The notes under the pieces: model-generated
Databases searched by the model: none
What the model saw: only the letters and a program-made list of their open reading frames with translations
Told to the model about the DNA's origin: nothing
Program-made: the position numbers and the translations under genes
Shown: piece after piece, positions 8,208 to 17,699 of the stretch
Layout of the letters: the number at the start of each line of letters is the position of its first letter
Position numbering within the stretch: the first letter of the stretch is position 1
Origin: JBBBNV01 sp037137075
GTDB taxonomy: Bacteria > Bacillota > Bacilli > Paenibacillales > NBRC-103111
Direction: 5' to 3'
Assembly (NCBI RefSeq): GCF_037137075.1
Contig: NZ_JBBBNV010000023.1
Span: 9,976 to 73,975, forward strand
DNA: 64,000 nt

Positions 8208-9179
8208 CTATGAATAACGGTACAAGGGACCTCGGTATGTACCCGCCGCCTCCAGCATACTGTCCAGAAGATGCGCTTTAAACAGCTGGAGCGGCCGGGT
8301 CGTATCGCGGCACAGCTCGCTTGTGAACACGACAACGATCTGAAGCTCCGGGCAGACGATAATGTATTGTCCGCCATAGCCCATAGCAAAGAAAATCTTC
8401 GGATCGTACGGCCGTCTCATCTCATCCGCCAGCACCCACCAATGGTAGCCGTAGGAGCCCCATTTGTCATAGGTGTGGTAGTAGGCCGCTGTTGAACGGT
8501 CCACCCAGGAACCGGAAACGATCGGTTTGCCGTCCCAAACGCCATTCTTCATCATCAGCAGCCCAAGCTTCAGCATATCCTCCGTTCGCAGGCATAGGCC
8601 GAAGCCGCCAATAGAAATCCGCTTCGAATCTTCATACCAGCGGTACTCCTGTATGCCTAGCGGGGCAAACAGCTTTTCTTCTGCATAAGCCGACGTCTTC
8701 TGCCCGGTAACCGACTGGAGTATGGCGCTTAACACATGCGAGGCTCCGGAATTGTAGATCATTTTATGCCCCGGTTGAAGATCCATCTTCCGCTCCAGAA
8801 CGAATTTCACCCAGTCCGTACTGCTGATCATCGGGAACGGCCTGCCGCCCCACGCCTCCCACTCCGGCCAGTGAAATCCCGGTGTCATGGTCAGCAGATG
8901 CCCGATCGTCACCTGTTCCTTTGCAGACTCGACCTCTGGCAAGTAACGTGAAATCGGTGTCTGAGTCCCGCCGACTACCCCTTCCTCCATCGCAATGCCA
9001 AGCGCAATGGACAGCACACTTTTGGTTACGGAGTGGACCTGGAATAATTTGTTGGCGTTTTTTTTGTTTTTGAAATATTCCAGTGCAATCCCGTTGCGCT
9101 GATACACTAAACAAGACGTAATCTTCTCCCGCTTCATGGCTTGTTCCAATTGATTCAGGCGTACGGAACTAAACTTCAC
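8208..9179 (-). CDS. Serine hydrolase of the beta-lactamase class C / PBP-like family
   Basis: The 323-residue protein carries the SxxK motif as Ser50-Val-Thr-Lys53 (VHSVTKSVLS) and the YxN motif as Tyr142-Asn-Ser. The third motif, usually HxG or KTG, appears as GYGGQY in the C-terminal part. These are typical of esterases, D-amino-acid peptidases and beta-lactamase-like enzymes. There is no signal peptide, so it should act in the cytoplasm, which argues against a cell-wall or resistance role. Substrate unknown. Confidence 0.8.
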   Translation of the reverse strand: MKFSSVRLNQLEQAMKREKITSCLVYQRNGIALEYFKNKKNANKLFQVHSVTKSVLSIALGIAMEEGVVGGTQTPISRYLPEVESAKEQVTIGHLLTMTPGFHWPEWEAWGGRPFPMISSTDWVKFVLERKMDLQPGHKMIYNSGASHVLSAILQSVTGQKTSAYAEEKLFAPLGIQEYRWYEDSKRISIGGFGLCLRTEDMLKLGLLMMKNGVWDGKPIVSGSWVDRSTAAYYHTYDKWGSYGYHWWVLADEMRRPYDPKIFFAMGYGGQYIIVCPELQIVVVFTSELCRDTTRPLQLFKAHLLDSMLEAAGTYRGPLYRYS

Positions 9180-9481
9180 ATCAAATCCCCCGTTTCATTC
9201 TCTCTATCTCATGCATCCTGTTCAAGAAAGACAAACAATGATTTTACCTAAATTATGGTTATTTCTCATATACATTTCATAATATTCCTTTTTTAATAGA
9301 ATGAAAAGTATAGATTTCATAGACTTTACAAAAAAATATAATTTGGGGGATAAAAATTCAAAGCGCCGACGCTCCAATATGGAAAATGTTATAAAAATAA
9401 CAAAAGTTTATTTTTTTAAACCGATAAAGGAAGGGATAGAACCTATCGATGTTCCGTATCCAGCCTTTCAAGGAGAGTGCA
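9180..9481. other. AT-rich intergenic region with a doubtful 64-codon frame
   Basis: Clearly richer in A and T than the surroundings. A frame at 9301-9495 (+) could encode 64 residues ending PYPAFQGECNAKP, but it lacks a ribosome binding site and overlaps the next gene. It may be the remnant 3' end of a lost upstream gene. Promoters for the two flanking genes should lie here but none stands out among many AT-rich matches. Confidence 0.4.
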
Positions 9482-10459
9482 ATGCTAAACCTTAAGAAAT
9501 TACAAGTGGCGTACAGACGCTACAGCAAAAACTTTGTAGACGGCATCAAATTTGAAACGGTCCAGGCGAAATATGAAAAGAACCATCGTGAAATTGTGAC
9601 GATTGTCGAATCGAATGACGTAGAGAGAGATCACATTTTATTGATAGACCTGAATCCTGTTTCCTCCTATTACTTGTCTAAATGGAAAAACGATGTCCTG
9701 CTTCATGGCGGGAAGCATACGGAACCGTTAAAGACGATGCATATGGTCGTATTTTACCAGTGTATGGCGCAAGAGCTCTATCAAATCCGTTATCCAAAAA
9801 TGTGGGTGGAGTACAACTTCGGGGAGGTTGTCGCAGCCTTAATTCATTTCACCATGTTTGGTTGGGAGAAGGAAGAAGCCCTATTATTCGATTTCATCGA
9901 CCAACACCTCGGCAGGCACATTATGGATGCCAATGAATACAAAAGGCACGTCTGGTTTTTACTGGAGCTATACCTGCAATACCGAAATAAAACGATAGCA
10001 GGGACCCGTCAAAATGTGAAGCTCGCTCTGAGGCAGGCCTTTCAGAAAAACGGGCTGAAGTGCGACTTAATCCCGGATGATTTGGATATTTATGAGGACG
10101 TGCTGGAGCGGTGGAACACCACTGATCCTGCAGAGACGGAGCAATTGCTTCGCAGCATGTCGCGGTTCCATTCCGATTTAGCCTCGGAATTAGGCAATTC
10201 TCTGGAATTCGGCGACTTCAGATTTGCATTCTACCCTTATGAAATGCTGTTCCTGCTCCATATAAGAAAAAAGCTGGGGCTGCCGGTCCCTAGGCTCGCT
10301 GACGATTTCCTGTTGAATACGCCGGAAGCGTGTATGGAATTCCAAGCTCCTGAGCCTTATCCGGAATGGGACCCTTCGCTGCGTCTCATCGATAACTTTT
10401 ACCGCAAACACTATCCCGATTATATTCCGAACCGACACGGGGCTTTGTTTCAAGCATAA
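9482..10459 (+). CDS. Hypothetical protein of an AT-rich gene pair
   Basis: A 325-residue soluble protein, not recognised. It starts MLNLKKLQ after AAGGAGAG; a start 33 bases earlier has no ribosome binding site. The middle (about 85-190) is rich in aromatic residues and looks helical (FYQCMAQELYQIRYPKMW); the C-terminus is rich in Pro, Tyr and acidic residues (EPYPEWDPSLR). No signal peptide or membrane segment. It is followed after 19 bases by a second acidic protein gene. The size, solubility, low GC and pairing resemble immunity genes of polymorphic toxin loci, but no toxin gene is present and this is only a suggestion. Confidence 0.7.
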   Translation: MLNLKKLQVAYRRYSKNFVDGIKFETVQAKYEKNHREIVTIVESNDVERDHILLIDLNPVSSYYLSKWKNDVLLHGGKHTEPLKTMHMVVFYQCMAQELYQIRYPKMWVEYNFGEVVAALIHFTMFGWEKEEALLFDFIDQHLGRHIMDANEYKRHVWFLLELYLQYRNKTIAGTRQNVKLALRQAFQKNGLKCDLIPDDLDIYEDVLERWNTTDPAETEQLLRSMSRFHSDLASELGNSLEFGDFRFAFYPYEMLFLLHIRKKLGLPVPRLADDFLLNTPEACMEFQAPEPYPEWDPSLRLIDNFYRKHYPDYIPNRHGALFQA

Positions 10460-10478
10460 AGGAATGGAGGACATCCAC

Positions 10479-10937
10479 ATGTCTGCTAAACATATCGTCC
10501 CCTTCATATTTGAAGATAAAAAAGATGTAGAAGCCATTCTAGGCGATTCAAAGACGTTCGACATACACGAGGCCGTGTTGGACTACGGACTGTCCACAAA
10601 AAAGCTCCTCTATCTTGATTATAAAGGCGAGGAAGGGAACGAAATCGTCCACTATATGTTGGATTATGAATCCCTGCATAACGTTGAATTAGCTGCTCAG
10701 GATGAGCTTGAGGAATTAGGGGATCATGACGACTATGAATATTTACCCGAGAAAATCAAGGCGGTCAACAAAATCATAGCGACACGGGGGTACGGATTGT
10801 TCACTTACCCGACCTTTAGCGACTACTACGCCCTCTTCATCGCCAAGCTCGAGCATAAAGCAGAATTGCTGCGGGTGGATCTGCTTCTGGATGATGATAT
10901 CCCCGAGCAGGAAAGATTCATACAGTATTATGACTGA
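10479..10937 (+). CDS. Acidic hypothetical protein (DUF6630-like)
   Basis: A 152-residue, strongly acidic protein starting MSAKHIVPF, with GGAGG 8 bases before the ATG; an in-frame ATG 15 bases earlier would put the GGAGG inside the gene. The pattern LLYLDYKGEEGNE in the middle and a GYGLFTYPTFSDYYALFIA stretch later recall DUF6630-type proteins, often found in toxin-immunity arrays; recognition is tentative. Second gene of the AT-rich pair, probably cotranscribed with the gene before it. Confidence 0.65.
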   Translation: MSAKHIVPFIFEDKKDVEAILGDSKTFDIHEAVLDYGLSTKKLLYLDYKGEEGNEIVHYMLDYESLHNVELAAQDELEELGDHDDYEYLPEKIKAVNKIIATRGYGLFTYPTFSDYYALFIAKLEHKAELLRVDLLLDDDIPEQERFIQYYD

Positions 10938-11128
10938 ATGATTGAATGCTTGAATGGTTGAACTATAAAAATAGAAGCAGTGTGATAGATTTGCTTTCTC
11001 TCAGCTCGCTGCTAAATACAAGAAGATGCCGGGCAGCTGATGTCCGGCTCATTTTCCAATTTTTATAGACCAAGCTCAAGGATGATTTGTGAAATTACCT
11101 TTGATTATTACTAAGCCGGCCGGTTTCT

Positions 11129-11566
11129 TTATTCACGGCTTCCTGCGGCCGAAAGAATTGCGAGCAGCTTCTCGCTGTCCAATTTGCTCATTTTCCCGTA
11201 CTTGTTATGCCCCTCGATCAATACCTCAATTGCAGCCTGGCCGGAAGAGACCCATACGCCAATTGTCAACGACTCGTAGGAGTCGGGATGCTCGGTGCCG
11301 ACGGTTGTAATTTTGTAATCCGGCAGCCGGGACATTAAAATTTTTGTGTTTTCCCAGGGAACCTGCTGCAGCATATTCATAACCGCCTCCACCACCTTCG
11401 GCTCCTTGAGCAGCTGAACACTTTTGTCATCCCGACCGTCCGGCTTGCTGATTTGAAGATTGATGTTAGGCGCAGCGGAATCCTGCTGTAAAGCTTCTTT
11501 CGGACTGCACCCGGCCGCAATGCTCAGGATAAGCAAAAGTGCAGCAAGCACTGCTTTTTTCACCAT
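11129..11566 (-). CDS. Small lipoprotein, function unknown
   Basis: A 145-residue precursor starting MVKKAVLAALLLILSIAAGC: the lipobox Cys is residue 20. The start is fixed by AAGGAGG 5 bases before the ATG; an upstream extension of the frame has no support. The mature part is about 125 residues with no recognised domain; ISKPDGRDDKSVQLLKEP follows a short linker. It likely sits on the outer face of the membrane. Confidence 0.75.
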   Translation of the reverse strand: MVKKAVLAALLLILSIAAGCSPKEALQQDSAAPNINLQISKPDGRDDKSVQLLKEPKVVEAVMNMLQQVPWENTKILMSRLPDYKITTVGTEHPDSYESLTIGVWVSSGQAAIEVLIEGHNKYGKMSKLDSEKLLAILSAAGSRE

Positions 11567-11769
11567 GCTGTCCTCCTTACGCCTGACTTGTGGAATAATA
11601 TAATAAATTTGCAAGAAAAATCTAGAAAAAGCACTCTCTTTACATAACGTGCTACCTCTACTTAAGGTTGCAGCTGCTGTCTCTTAAAGTGTCCGGCAGG
11701 GATGCGGCTTTTTTCCCCGCTCCATACTGTTCCTGCCTTTTCGCTTCTATTTTTGCTGATACCGGCCTT

Positions 11770-12846
11770 CTAGGAATTGGCTCCGGCTTGCTCCAAAACG
11801 TCATTCGCCTCCGGCGGATAGGAGGATTTTCTTGCAGAGCCGGCGGATGCGGCTCGTTCCGCCTTGTAGCCGAGCATTTTCCCGGCCCCTTGCGCAATGC
11901 ATTCCATCGGCTGCTCGGCAACAAGAACCGGGACACCGAGTTCACTTTGCAGCCGCTGATCCAGCCCGTACAGCAGCGCCCCGCCGCCGCACAGCAAAAT
12001 TCCCTGCTCCATCACATCCCCCGCCAGCTCCGGGGGGCACTGCTCCATCGTACGCCGGACACTCTCTACAATCGCAATCGTAAAGTGATTGAGTATCTCG
12101 TAAATCTCCAAAGCCGTAATCGATATCGTCTTCGGCAAGCCTTCAACCAGATCATTCCCGCGGACATCCATCCGCACCTCCGCTTCCGGCCAAATCGCCG
12201 AAGCCATATTTTTCTTGATCTCCTCCGCAGTACGCTCGCCAATGACCAGATTATAGGTCCGCTTCACATATTCGATGATGTCCTGATCCAGAGACATGCC
12301 GCCAACCGGAATATATTGGCTGACCACAATGCCGCCCAAGGCTATCAGGGCCACCTGGCTCGTCCCGCCGCCGATATCCACCACCATGCTCCCGATAGGA
12401 TCTGCGACAGGCAGCCCTGCTCCAATCGCAGCCGCGAGCGGCTCCTCCACCGTGGTCAGCTTCTTGACTTTCTTGTGCACGACCATTTCCTCGACGGCGC
12501 GTTTCTGCACATTGGTCATGCCGCAGCGGACGGAGACGAACACCTGGGAGCTGCCGAACCAGCTGGCCCGTCCTTGTATTTTGCCGATAAAATGCTTCAG
12601 CATGGCGGACGCGATGTCGAAATTAGCAACGACGCCGTCCTTTAACGGGTACATCACCTCTATGTTCGCAGGAGTTCTTCCGATCATCGCATACGCTTCC
12701 TCGCCAAATGCCTGCAGCTCCCCGGTATCCCGGCGGATAGCCACCACAGACGGCTCCGCCAGCACAATGCCCTGGCCGTGCTGATAAATAAGTGTATTGG
12801 ATGTGCCCAAATCTACCCCGTATCGTTGTTCAAACCTTTTAAACAT
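11770..12846 (-). CDS. MreB/Mbl family actin-like cell-shape protein
   Basis: A 358-residue actin-fold ATPase. Phosphate motif 1 is GVDLGTSNTL near the N-terminus, phosphate motif 2 is VVDIGGGTSQVA, and the adenosine motif is GILLCGGGALL. It closely follows the MreB family length (about 335-345). The start MFKRFEQRYGVDLG is supported by AGAAGGAG 7 bases upstream; the frame extends further but without a ribosome binding site. It is not next to mreC, mreD or minCD, so it is a stand-alone paralogue like B. subtilis mbl or mreBH. It should form membrane-bound filaments that guide lateral wall synthesis. The tail (PPEANDVLEQAGANS) is extra. Confidence 0.9.
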   Translation of the reverse strand: MFKRFEQRYGVDLGTSNTLIYQHGQGIVLAEPSVVAIRRDTGELQAFGEEAYAMIGRTPANIEVMYPLKDGVVANFDIASAMLKHFIGKIQGRASWFGSSQVFVSVRCGMTNVQKRAVEEMVVHKKVKKLTTVEEPLAAAIGAGLPVADPIGSMVVDIGGGTSQVALIALGGIVVSQYIPVGGMSLDQDIIEYVKRTYNLVIGERTAEEIKKNMASAIWPEAEVRMDVRGNDLVEGLPKTISITALEIYEILNHFTIAIVESVRRTMEQCPPELAGDVMEQGILLCGGGALLYGLDQRLQSELGVPVLVAEQPMECIAQGAGKMLGYKAERAASAGSARKSSYPPEANDVLEQAGANS

Positions 12847-13031
12847 ACACACGCTCCTTCTCGCTGTTCCCGGTCTGTGCCTGGATGCGGTACGGTATCT
12901 TTCATACCATTCGGGATAGACCGCTGCGCTTTGGGGGTCAAACGGGAATAGGTGGAATGTTCCATTTTTGGAGTTCAAACTCGAAATAGGGCTTTCCGTC
13001 TTCTCCCTATCTCCTGTCATTTCCGCAAATC

Positions 13032-13084
13032 AAAAAAAGCAACCTCTCCGGAAACGCGATTTTATCGCAGTCCCGGGGGTTGCT
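13032..13084 (-). terminator. Intrinsic terminator downstream of metE
   Basis: Read on the minus strand, AGCAACC (13084-13078) pairs with GGTTGCT (13044-13038) and is followed by seven T. The loop contains a second small hairpin. It lies about 155 bases after the metE stop; the rest of 12847-13238 holds no recognised gene. Confidence 0.7.
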
Positions 13085-13238
13085 GTACTATTTTTGGAAA
13101 GGATGAGCGCCCTGCAGCGTTTGGTAAAGACCGGCTGCGGCAAGAATAACCGCCCGCGGTCGCCTCATTTGTCGTTCAACTTCATAATGAAGCAGCTTCC
13201 GGCGTATGGCGCGGACATCTGCGGTAATGCACTGTTGC

Positions 13239-15515
13239 TTATTGCAGCTTCGCCCTGACCGCTTCGGCAGCCTGCACCATGTTGCGCAAGGATTTGACGG
13301 TTTCGTCCATGCCGCGTGTTTTCAGGCCGCAGTCCGGGTTAATCCAGAACAGGCTCGGGTCCAGCACGCGAAGGGAACGGTCGATCATCGAGACCATTTC
13401 TTCGACAGCAGGCACGCGCGGGCTGTGGATATCATATACGCCAAGGCCAATGCCTTTGCCGTACACCGTTTCCTCAAAGCTGTGAATCAGCTCTCCATGG
13501 CTGCGCGAGGTTTCAATGGAAATGACGTCGGCATCCATGTCCGAGATAGCCCCAATCATGTCATGGAACTCGCAATAGCACATGTGAGTGTGAATTTGTG
13601 TCGTATCCTTGACGGTGGAGGTAGACAGACGGAAAGCATCGACAGCCCACTGAATGTAAGCCTCCTTATCCTGCTGCTTCAGCGGCAGCCCTTCGCGGAC
13701 GGCCGGCTCATCGACCTGAATCATTTCGATGCCTGCCTGCTCCAGCGCTTCCACCTCGGCGCGCAGCGCCAAGGCAATCTGGTAGGCCACCTGCTCGCGG
13801 GACAAGTCATCCCGCACGAACGACCAGTTCAGAATCGTCACCGGACCGGTCAGCATGCCCTTCACCGGCTTCTTGGTCAAGGACTGCGCAAATACGCTTT
13901 CCGTGACCGTCATCGGGGCGGTAAAAGCCACATCCCCATAAATGACAGGCGGCTTGACGCAGCGGGAGCCGTAGGACTGTACCCAGCCGTTTCTTGTAAA
14001 AGCAAAGCCCGCCAGCTTCTCCCCGAAAAACTCCACCATGTCCGTCCGCTCGAATTCGCCGTGGACGAGCACGTCAATACCGAGCTGTTCCTGTAATTCA
14101 ATCCAGGTCCGGATTTGGGCTTCAATGAACTCGCTGTACTGCGATTCGCTCCATTCGCCTTTTCTCCATTTTTGGCGAGCCTGACGCACCTCTGCGGTTT
14201 GCGGGAAGCTGCCGATAGTGGTTGTCGGCAGCAGCGGGAGCTGCCATTGGGCCTGCTGCAGCGGTCGGCGGTCGGCAAACGGAAGCGCGCGGCCGAACTT
14301 CTGCTTCGTAATTTGTGCAATCGCCTGCTGAATCGCGGTCCGGTTCCGCTCCGGAGATGCATTAAGCTGCCTGCGGGCTTCCCGGCTTGAGGCCAGCTGT
14401 CCGGATACGGCTTCCGGCCCGTTCTCCAAGGCCTGCTTCAATACCGCAAGCTCCTCCAGCTTTTCTTCCGCGAAGGCAAGCGCATCCTTCAAGACAGGGT
14501 CCAAATCGGTCTCCGACCGGGTCGAGACCGGGACATGAAGCAGGCTGGAGGACGGCTGCACAATGAGCCGGTCAGCTGGAACGAACGCCGCCAAACGACC
14601 GGCAAGCCTGATCGCCTCATCCAAATCGGCCCGCCAAATGTTTCTTCCGTCAATCAGCCCGGCTGCCAGAACCTTATCCTGCGGGAAGCCGTGCTTTTGA
14701 AGCTGCTTCAGGTTCCGCCCGCGATCATGCAGGAAATCCAGTCCGATTCCCTGTACCGGAAGAGCGATGACCTGCTCGTAATAATCGACCGCATCAAAGT
14801 ATGTTTGCAGCAGCAAGCTCAGCTTCGGTGCCGCCTGCTTCAGCTCCGTGTACACTTTATTCAGCAGCTCCACATCCCCGGCTGTGACGGTTGTGGATAA
14901 AATCGGTTCATCCACCTGAACCCACTGAACGCCCTCCGATTCCAGCTCCTGCAGCAGCTGTGCATACAGCGGGATGAATGTGGCAACCACCTCAGCCACC
15001 GGCGTGCTGCCGTAGCCTTTGGACAGCTTCACAAACGTCAGCGGCCCGAGGATAACCGGCTTGCCTTCAATGCCAAGCTGCTGCCTGGCTTCCCGGTAGG
15101 CCGCCAGCGGGCGGTTCTCGGTCAAGACCGGTACCGTATCATTCAGCTCGGGAACGATATAGTGATAGTTGGTGTTGAACCATTTGGTCATCTCGCAGGC
15201 AGCCGCCTCCTTGTTCCCGCGGGCCATGGCAAAATAGGTGGCCAGCGGAACCGGACCGCCCTCATAGGCAAAGCGCTTCGGAACGATACCGAACATGACG
15301 GCCGTGTCCAGCACATGGTCATACAAAGAGAAATCTCCGACCGGAATAAGCTCGATGCCTTTGTCCTGCTGCACCTTCAGATTGTCCAGCCGAATGGCCG
15401 TAACCTCCCGGACGAATTCATCCTCCGGCAGCTTGCCTGCCCAGAACTGCTCCAGCGCCTTTTTCCACTGTCTGTTTGCGCCAATGCGCGGATACCCCAA
15501 ATGACTGCTTTTCAT
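13239..15515 (-). CDS. metE: Cobalamin-independent methionine synthase
   Basis: A 758-residue enzyme that transfers the methyl group of 5-methyltetrahydropteroyltri-glutamate to homocysteine, the last step of methionine synthesis, without B12. The N-terminus SSHLGYPRIGANRQWKKALE is typical. In the catalytic domain the zinc ligands are visible as HMCYCEFHD (His and Cys) and PDCGLKTRG (Cys). Length matches the family (about 755). The start MKSSHLG is preceded by GGAGG; a start 18 bases earlier has no advantage. The long leader carries a cobalamin riboswitch, so the gene should be silent when B12 is plentiful, which implies that a B12-dependent synthase exists elsewhere. Confidence 0.97.
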   Translation of the reverse strand: MKSSHLGYPRIGANRQWKKALEQFWAGKLPEDEFVREVTAIRLDNLKVQQDKGIELIPVGDFSLYDHVLDTAVMFGIVPKRFAYEGGPVPLATYFAMARGNKEAAACEMTKWFNTNYHYIVPELNDTVPVLTENRPLAAYREARQQLGIEGKPVILGPLTFVKLSKGYGSTPVAEVVATFIPLYAQLLQELESEGVQWVQVDEPILSTTVTAGDVELLNKVYTELKQAAPKLSLLLQTYFDAVDYYEQVIALPVQGIGLDFLHDRGRNLKQLQKHGFPQDKVLAAGLIDGRNIWRADLDEAIRLAGRLAAFVPADRLIVQPSSSLLHVPVSTRSETDLDPVLKDALAFAEEKLEELAVLKQALENGPEAVSGQLASSREARRQLNASPERNRTAIQQAIAQITKQKFGRALPFADRRPLQQAQWQLPLLPTTTIGSFPQTAEVRQARQKWRKGEWSESQYSEFIEAQIRTWIELQEQLGIDVLVHGEFERTDMVEFFGEKLAGFAFTRNGWVQSYGSRCVKPPVIYGDVAFTAPMTVTESVFAQSLTKKPVKGMLTGPVTILNWSFVRDDLSREQVAYQIALALRAEVEALEQAGIEMIQVDEPAVREGLPLKQQDKEAYIQWAVDAFRLSTSTVKDTTQIHTHMCYCEFHDMIGAISDMDADVISIETSRSHGELIHSFEETVYGKGIGLGVYDIHSPRVPAVEEMVSMIDRSLRVLDPSLFWINPDCGLKTRGMDETVKSLRNMVQAAEAVRAKLQ

Positions 15516-15583
15516 TTTTACCCAGCCTCCCATGGATTGGTTCAGTTTCTTGTCATCTATTGCCTAAATCTAAAATAGAAAAC

Positions 15584-15661
15584 AAAAAAAGACATCATTT
15601 ACCCCATAGAAAATAAAGGTAAAGATGCCTGCTGGTCTGTCGATCAGTAGCTCCCATCTTT
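15584..15661 (-). terminator. Riboswitch-controlled terminator/antiterminator of metE
   Basis: On the minus strand, CATCTTTACC (15627-15618) can pair with GGTAAATGATG (15603-15593) to give a hairpin followed by seven T (15590-15584): an intrinsic terminator. The same CATCTTT can instead pair with AAAGATG (15661-15655) just upstream, giving an antiterminator. These two structures exclude each other, which is the classic switch layout below a cobalamin aptamer. Confidence 0.7.
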
Positions 15662-15701
15662 AACACCTCCCTATCTCCCGTAGGTACTGCAGTGTTGTCA
15701 A

Positions 15702-15870
15702 AATAGGCAGGTCTCCTGGCTCCAGAATCCTCGCATGTCGCAAACCTTCCCAGTCCGACGGACCAGTGGCATTTCCTTGCGGCAAGCTCCTCTGTTACAG
15801 TGGCGGGACCGCGCCGGTGTTGCACCGGACTTCCCTTTTAAGCCTTGGCTGCTGCGCCAAAGCACCTATT
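15702..15870 (-). ncRNA. Cobalamin riboswitch of metE
   Basis: Read on the minus strand the conserved aptamer elements appear in order: GGTGC, AAAAGGGAAGTCCGGTG, GCGGTCCCGCCACTGTAA (B12-box region) and GCCAGGAGACCTGCC at the 3' end. These match the AdoCbl-type cobalamin aptamer. It is placed between the metE promoter and its terminator. Confidence 0.95.
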
Positions 15871-15915
15871 TCCACGCTATGCGGTTGTTTTGGTCTATCT
15901 AGGTTACAATGAATA

Positions 15916-15944
15916 ATAATACACATATTTATATTTTTATGCAA
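15916..15944 (-). promoter_or_regulatory. metE promoter
   Basis: TTGCAT (15944-15939), 17 bases, TATTAT (15921-15916) on the minus strand, about 45 bases upstream of the first conserved base of the riboswitch. Confidence 0.6.
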
Positions 15945-16006
15945 CACCTAGTATTGCTGCCTTTGCTCCATGCAGCCGGATAAGCATGCCAGGCAATGAT
16001 CATCCT

Positions 16007-16900
16007 CTATGTCCCGGCAAAGGGAAGGCGGTTCAAATACCGCTTCATTTCCTCCACCGTCCGGGGTGGAGCCGAATGCTCTCTCACCTGTTCGGGCAGC
16101 GCCTGCCACAGCTCAAGCAGCATCGGCAGCTCCAGCCCCAGCGCCGTAATCGCAGCCTCATTCCGAAACACCTGCTCCGGCGTGCCCGCCATGACGCACC
16201 GCCCCTGATCCATAACCAGGATCCAGTCTGCCCAGGCATAGGCCAAATTCATGTCATGGGTCGCCATCACGACGGTAATGCCGCTCTTGTGTACCCGATC
16301 CAGCTCCTCCATTAGCTGGCGCTCCGAGCCCCGATCCAAGTAAGCCGTCGGCTCGTCCAGCAGCAGCAGCTCCGGCTCCAGCGCCAAAACACCGGCCAGG
16401 GCGACTCTTTTTTTCTGGCCGAGGCTTAAGTGGTGCAGCGGCGTATCCGTCAGGCGGTCCAGCCCCATGGCATTGAGCACCTGCTTCACCCTGTGCCGAA
16501 TATCCGCCTCCGCCACGCCGGCATTACGCAGACCATAAGAAACATCTTCCCCGGGCGTGTTCAAAATTAACTGCTGCTCCGGGTCCTGGAACACAAGCCC
16601 CACCTGCTGGCGCAGCTTCTTAAGCTGCTTGGCCTGGTAGGACAGCTCCGTCCCCTTCCACAGCAGACGGCCGGAGGATGGCCGGTGCAGGCCGAGGGCG
16701 TGCAGGAAAAATGTTGATTTGCCCGATCCGTTATGGCCGCAAATGGCCGTTCTGCAGCCGGCCGGGATACGCAGCGTCAACCCGTTTAACGCCGCGTTCG
16801 CGGCGCCGGGATAGCTGAAGACGACAGACTCCGCCTCCACAATCGGATGAGTGCCCTCCGTCAAAAAATCCATGTTGTCCGCCTTCGCGCGTTCATTCAT
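16007..16900 (-). CDS. cbiO: Cobalt ECF transporter ATPase
   Basis: A 297-residue ABC ATPase: Walker A GHNGSGKST, Q-loop FQDPEQQL, signature LSLGQKKR, Walker B ELLLLDEPT and a switch His in ATHDMN. It powers the energy-coupling-factor cobalt importer with CbiQ and the CbiM-CbiN substrate unit. It starts 1 base after the cbiQ stop, and its ribosome binding site (GGAGGGG) is inside the end of cbiQ. Last gene of the operon. Confidence 0.95.
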   Translation of the reverse strand: MNERAKADNMDFLTEGTHPIVEAESVVFSYPGAANAALNGLTLRIPAGCRTAICGHNGSGKSTFFLHALGLHRPSSGRLLWKGTELSYQAKQLKKLRQQVGLVFQDPEQQLILNTPGEDVSYGLRNAGVAEADIRHRVKQVLNAMGLDRLTDTPLHHLSLGQKKRVALAGVLALEPELLLLDEPTAYLDRGSERQLMEELDRVHKSGITVVMATHDMNLAYAWADWILVMDQGRCVMAGTPEQVFRNEAAITALGLELPMLLELWQALPEQVREHSAPPRTVEEMKRYLNRLPFAGT

Positions 16901-16901
16901 C

Positions 16902-17699
16902 TTATCCCCTCCATCGCAACCACAGCTCCAGCAGGAGCAAAAGCAAGACGCCTGCGCCGCTTTCCGCCTTATAGCGGAAGGAAATCCCCTTCGGCTCGTA
17001 CGGTGCCATCCGGATGTCGCCTGTGAAGCCCCTGGCCATTAAGCCGAAGGACAAGCCCCGGTACCGCTGCATCGTCTTGCCGAATATTCGCACAATAAGC
17101 AGCGCCGTATCGTTCAGCCTGCCTTTAAACCCGGCTTGGCCGCCCCGGGCCCGCTGGGCCGTATACATATCCCTCGCCGTCTGCGACAGCAGGAATATAA
17201 AGCGGTACATAATCAGCATCAGCTCCAGCAGCAGCGGCGGCAGCTTCAGCTTGCCCATCACTTGAAACAGATCCGGCATCGGCGTTGTCAGCGTAACGAA
17301 GAACATACAGGACAGGCAGGCCGCAATCCGGACAAGCAGCGTCAGCGCAGTCTCCAGCCCGGACTCCGTAACATAAGCCGTCCAGCCGCCTGCGGTGTAC
17401 TGAATCAGCAGGGAAGCCCCGTCCGCGGCCTGCCCGGCCGGAGTCAGCTGCACAAGCAGCGCCGGCAGACTGGCCATATAGAACAAGCAGGAGCTTCCCA
17501 GAAGCATCAAATAAAACCGCGCCGGGATACGGGCATATCCGATAATCCAGAGGGACATCCATGCGCCAATCGCCAGCTGCACCACCGGGTGCGCCGCATA
17601 AGCCAGCACAAACAACAGCGCTGCGAGCCCGCTTTTCCACAAAGGAGAAACGGCTCGCAGCTTGTTGGTGTACGATATCGTATCGATGCGCTGCATCAT
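16902..17699 (-). CDS. cbiQ: Cobalt ECF transporter transmembrane protein
   Basis: A 265-residue membrane protein with about five or six hydrophobic segments and the conserved A-R-G coupling helix (AQRARGGQAG, and later LMARGFTGD) that contacts the ATPase in ECF transporters. The ATG overlaps the cbiN stop by 4 bases. It links CbiO to the CbiM/CbiN unit. Confidence 0.93.
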   Translation of the reverse strand: MMQRIDTISYTNKLRAVSPLWKSGLAALLFVLAYAAHPVVQLAIGAWMSLWIIGYARIPARFYLMLLGSSCLFYMASLPALLVQLTPAGQAADGASLLIQYTAGGWTAYVTESGLETALTLLVRIAACLSCMFFVTLTTPMPDLFQVMGKLKLPPLLLELMLIMYRFIFLLSQTARDMYTAQRARGGQAGFKGRLNDTALLIVRIFGKTMQRYRGLSFGLMARGFTGDIRMAPYEPKGISFRYKAESGAGVLLLLLLELWLRWRG

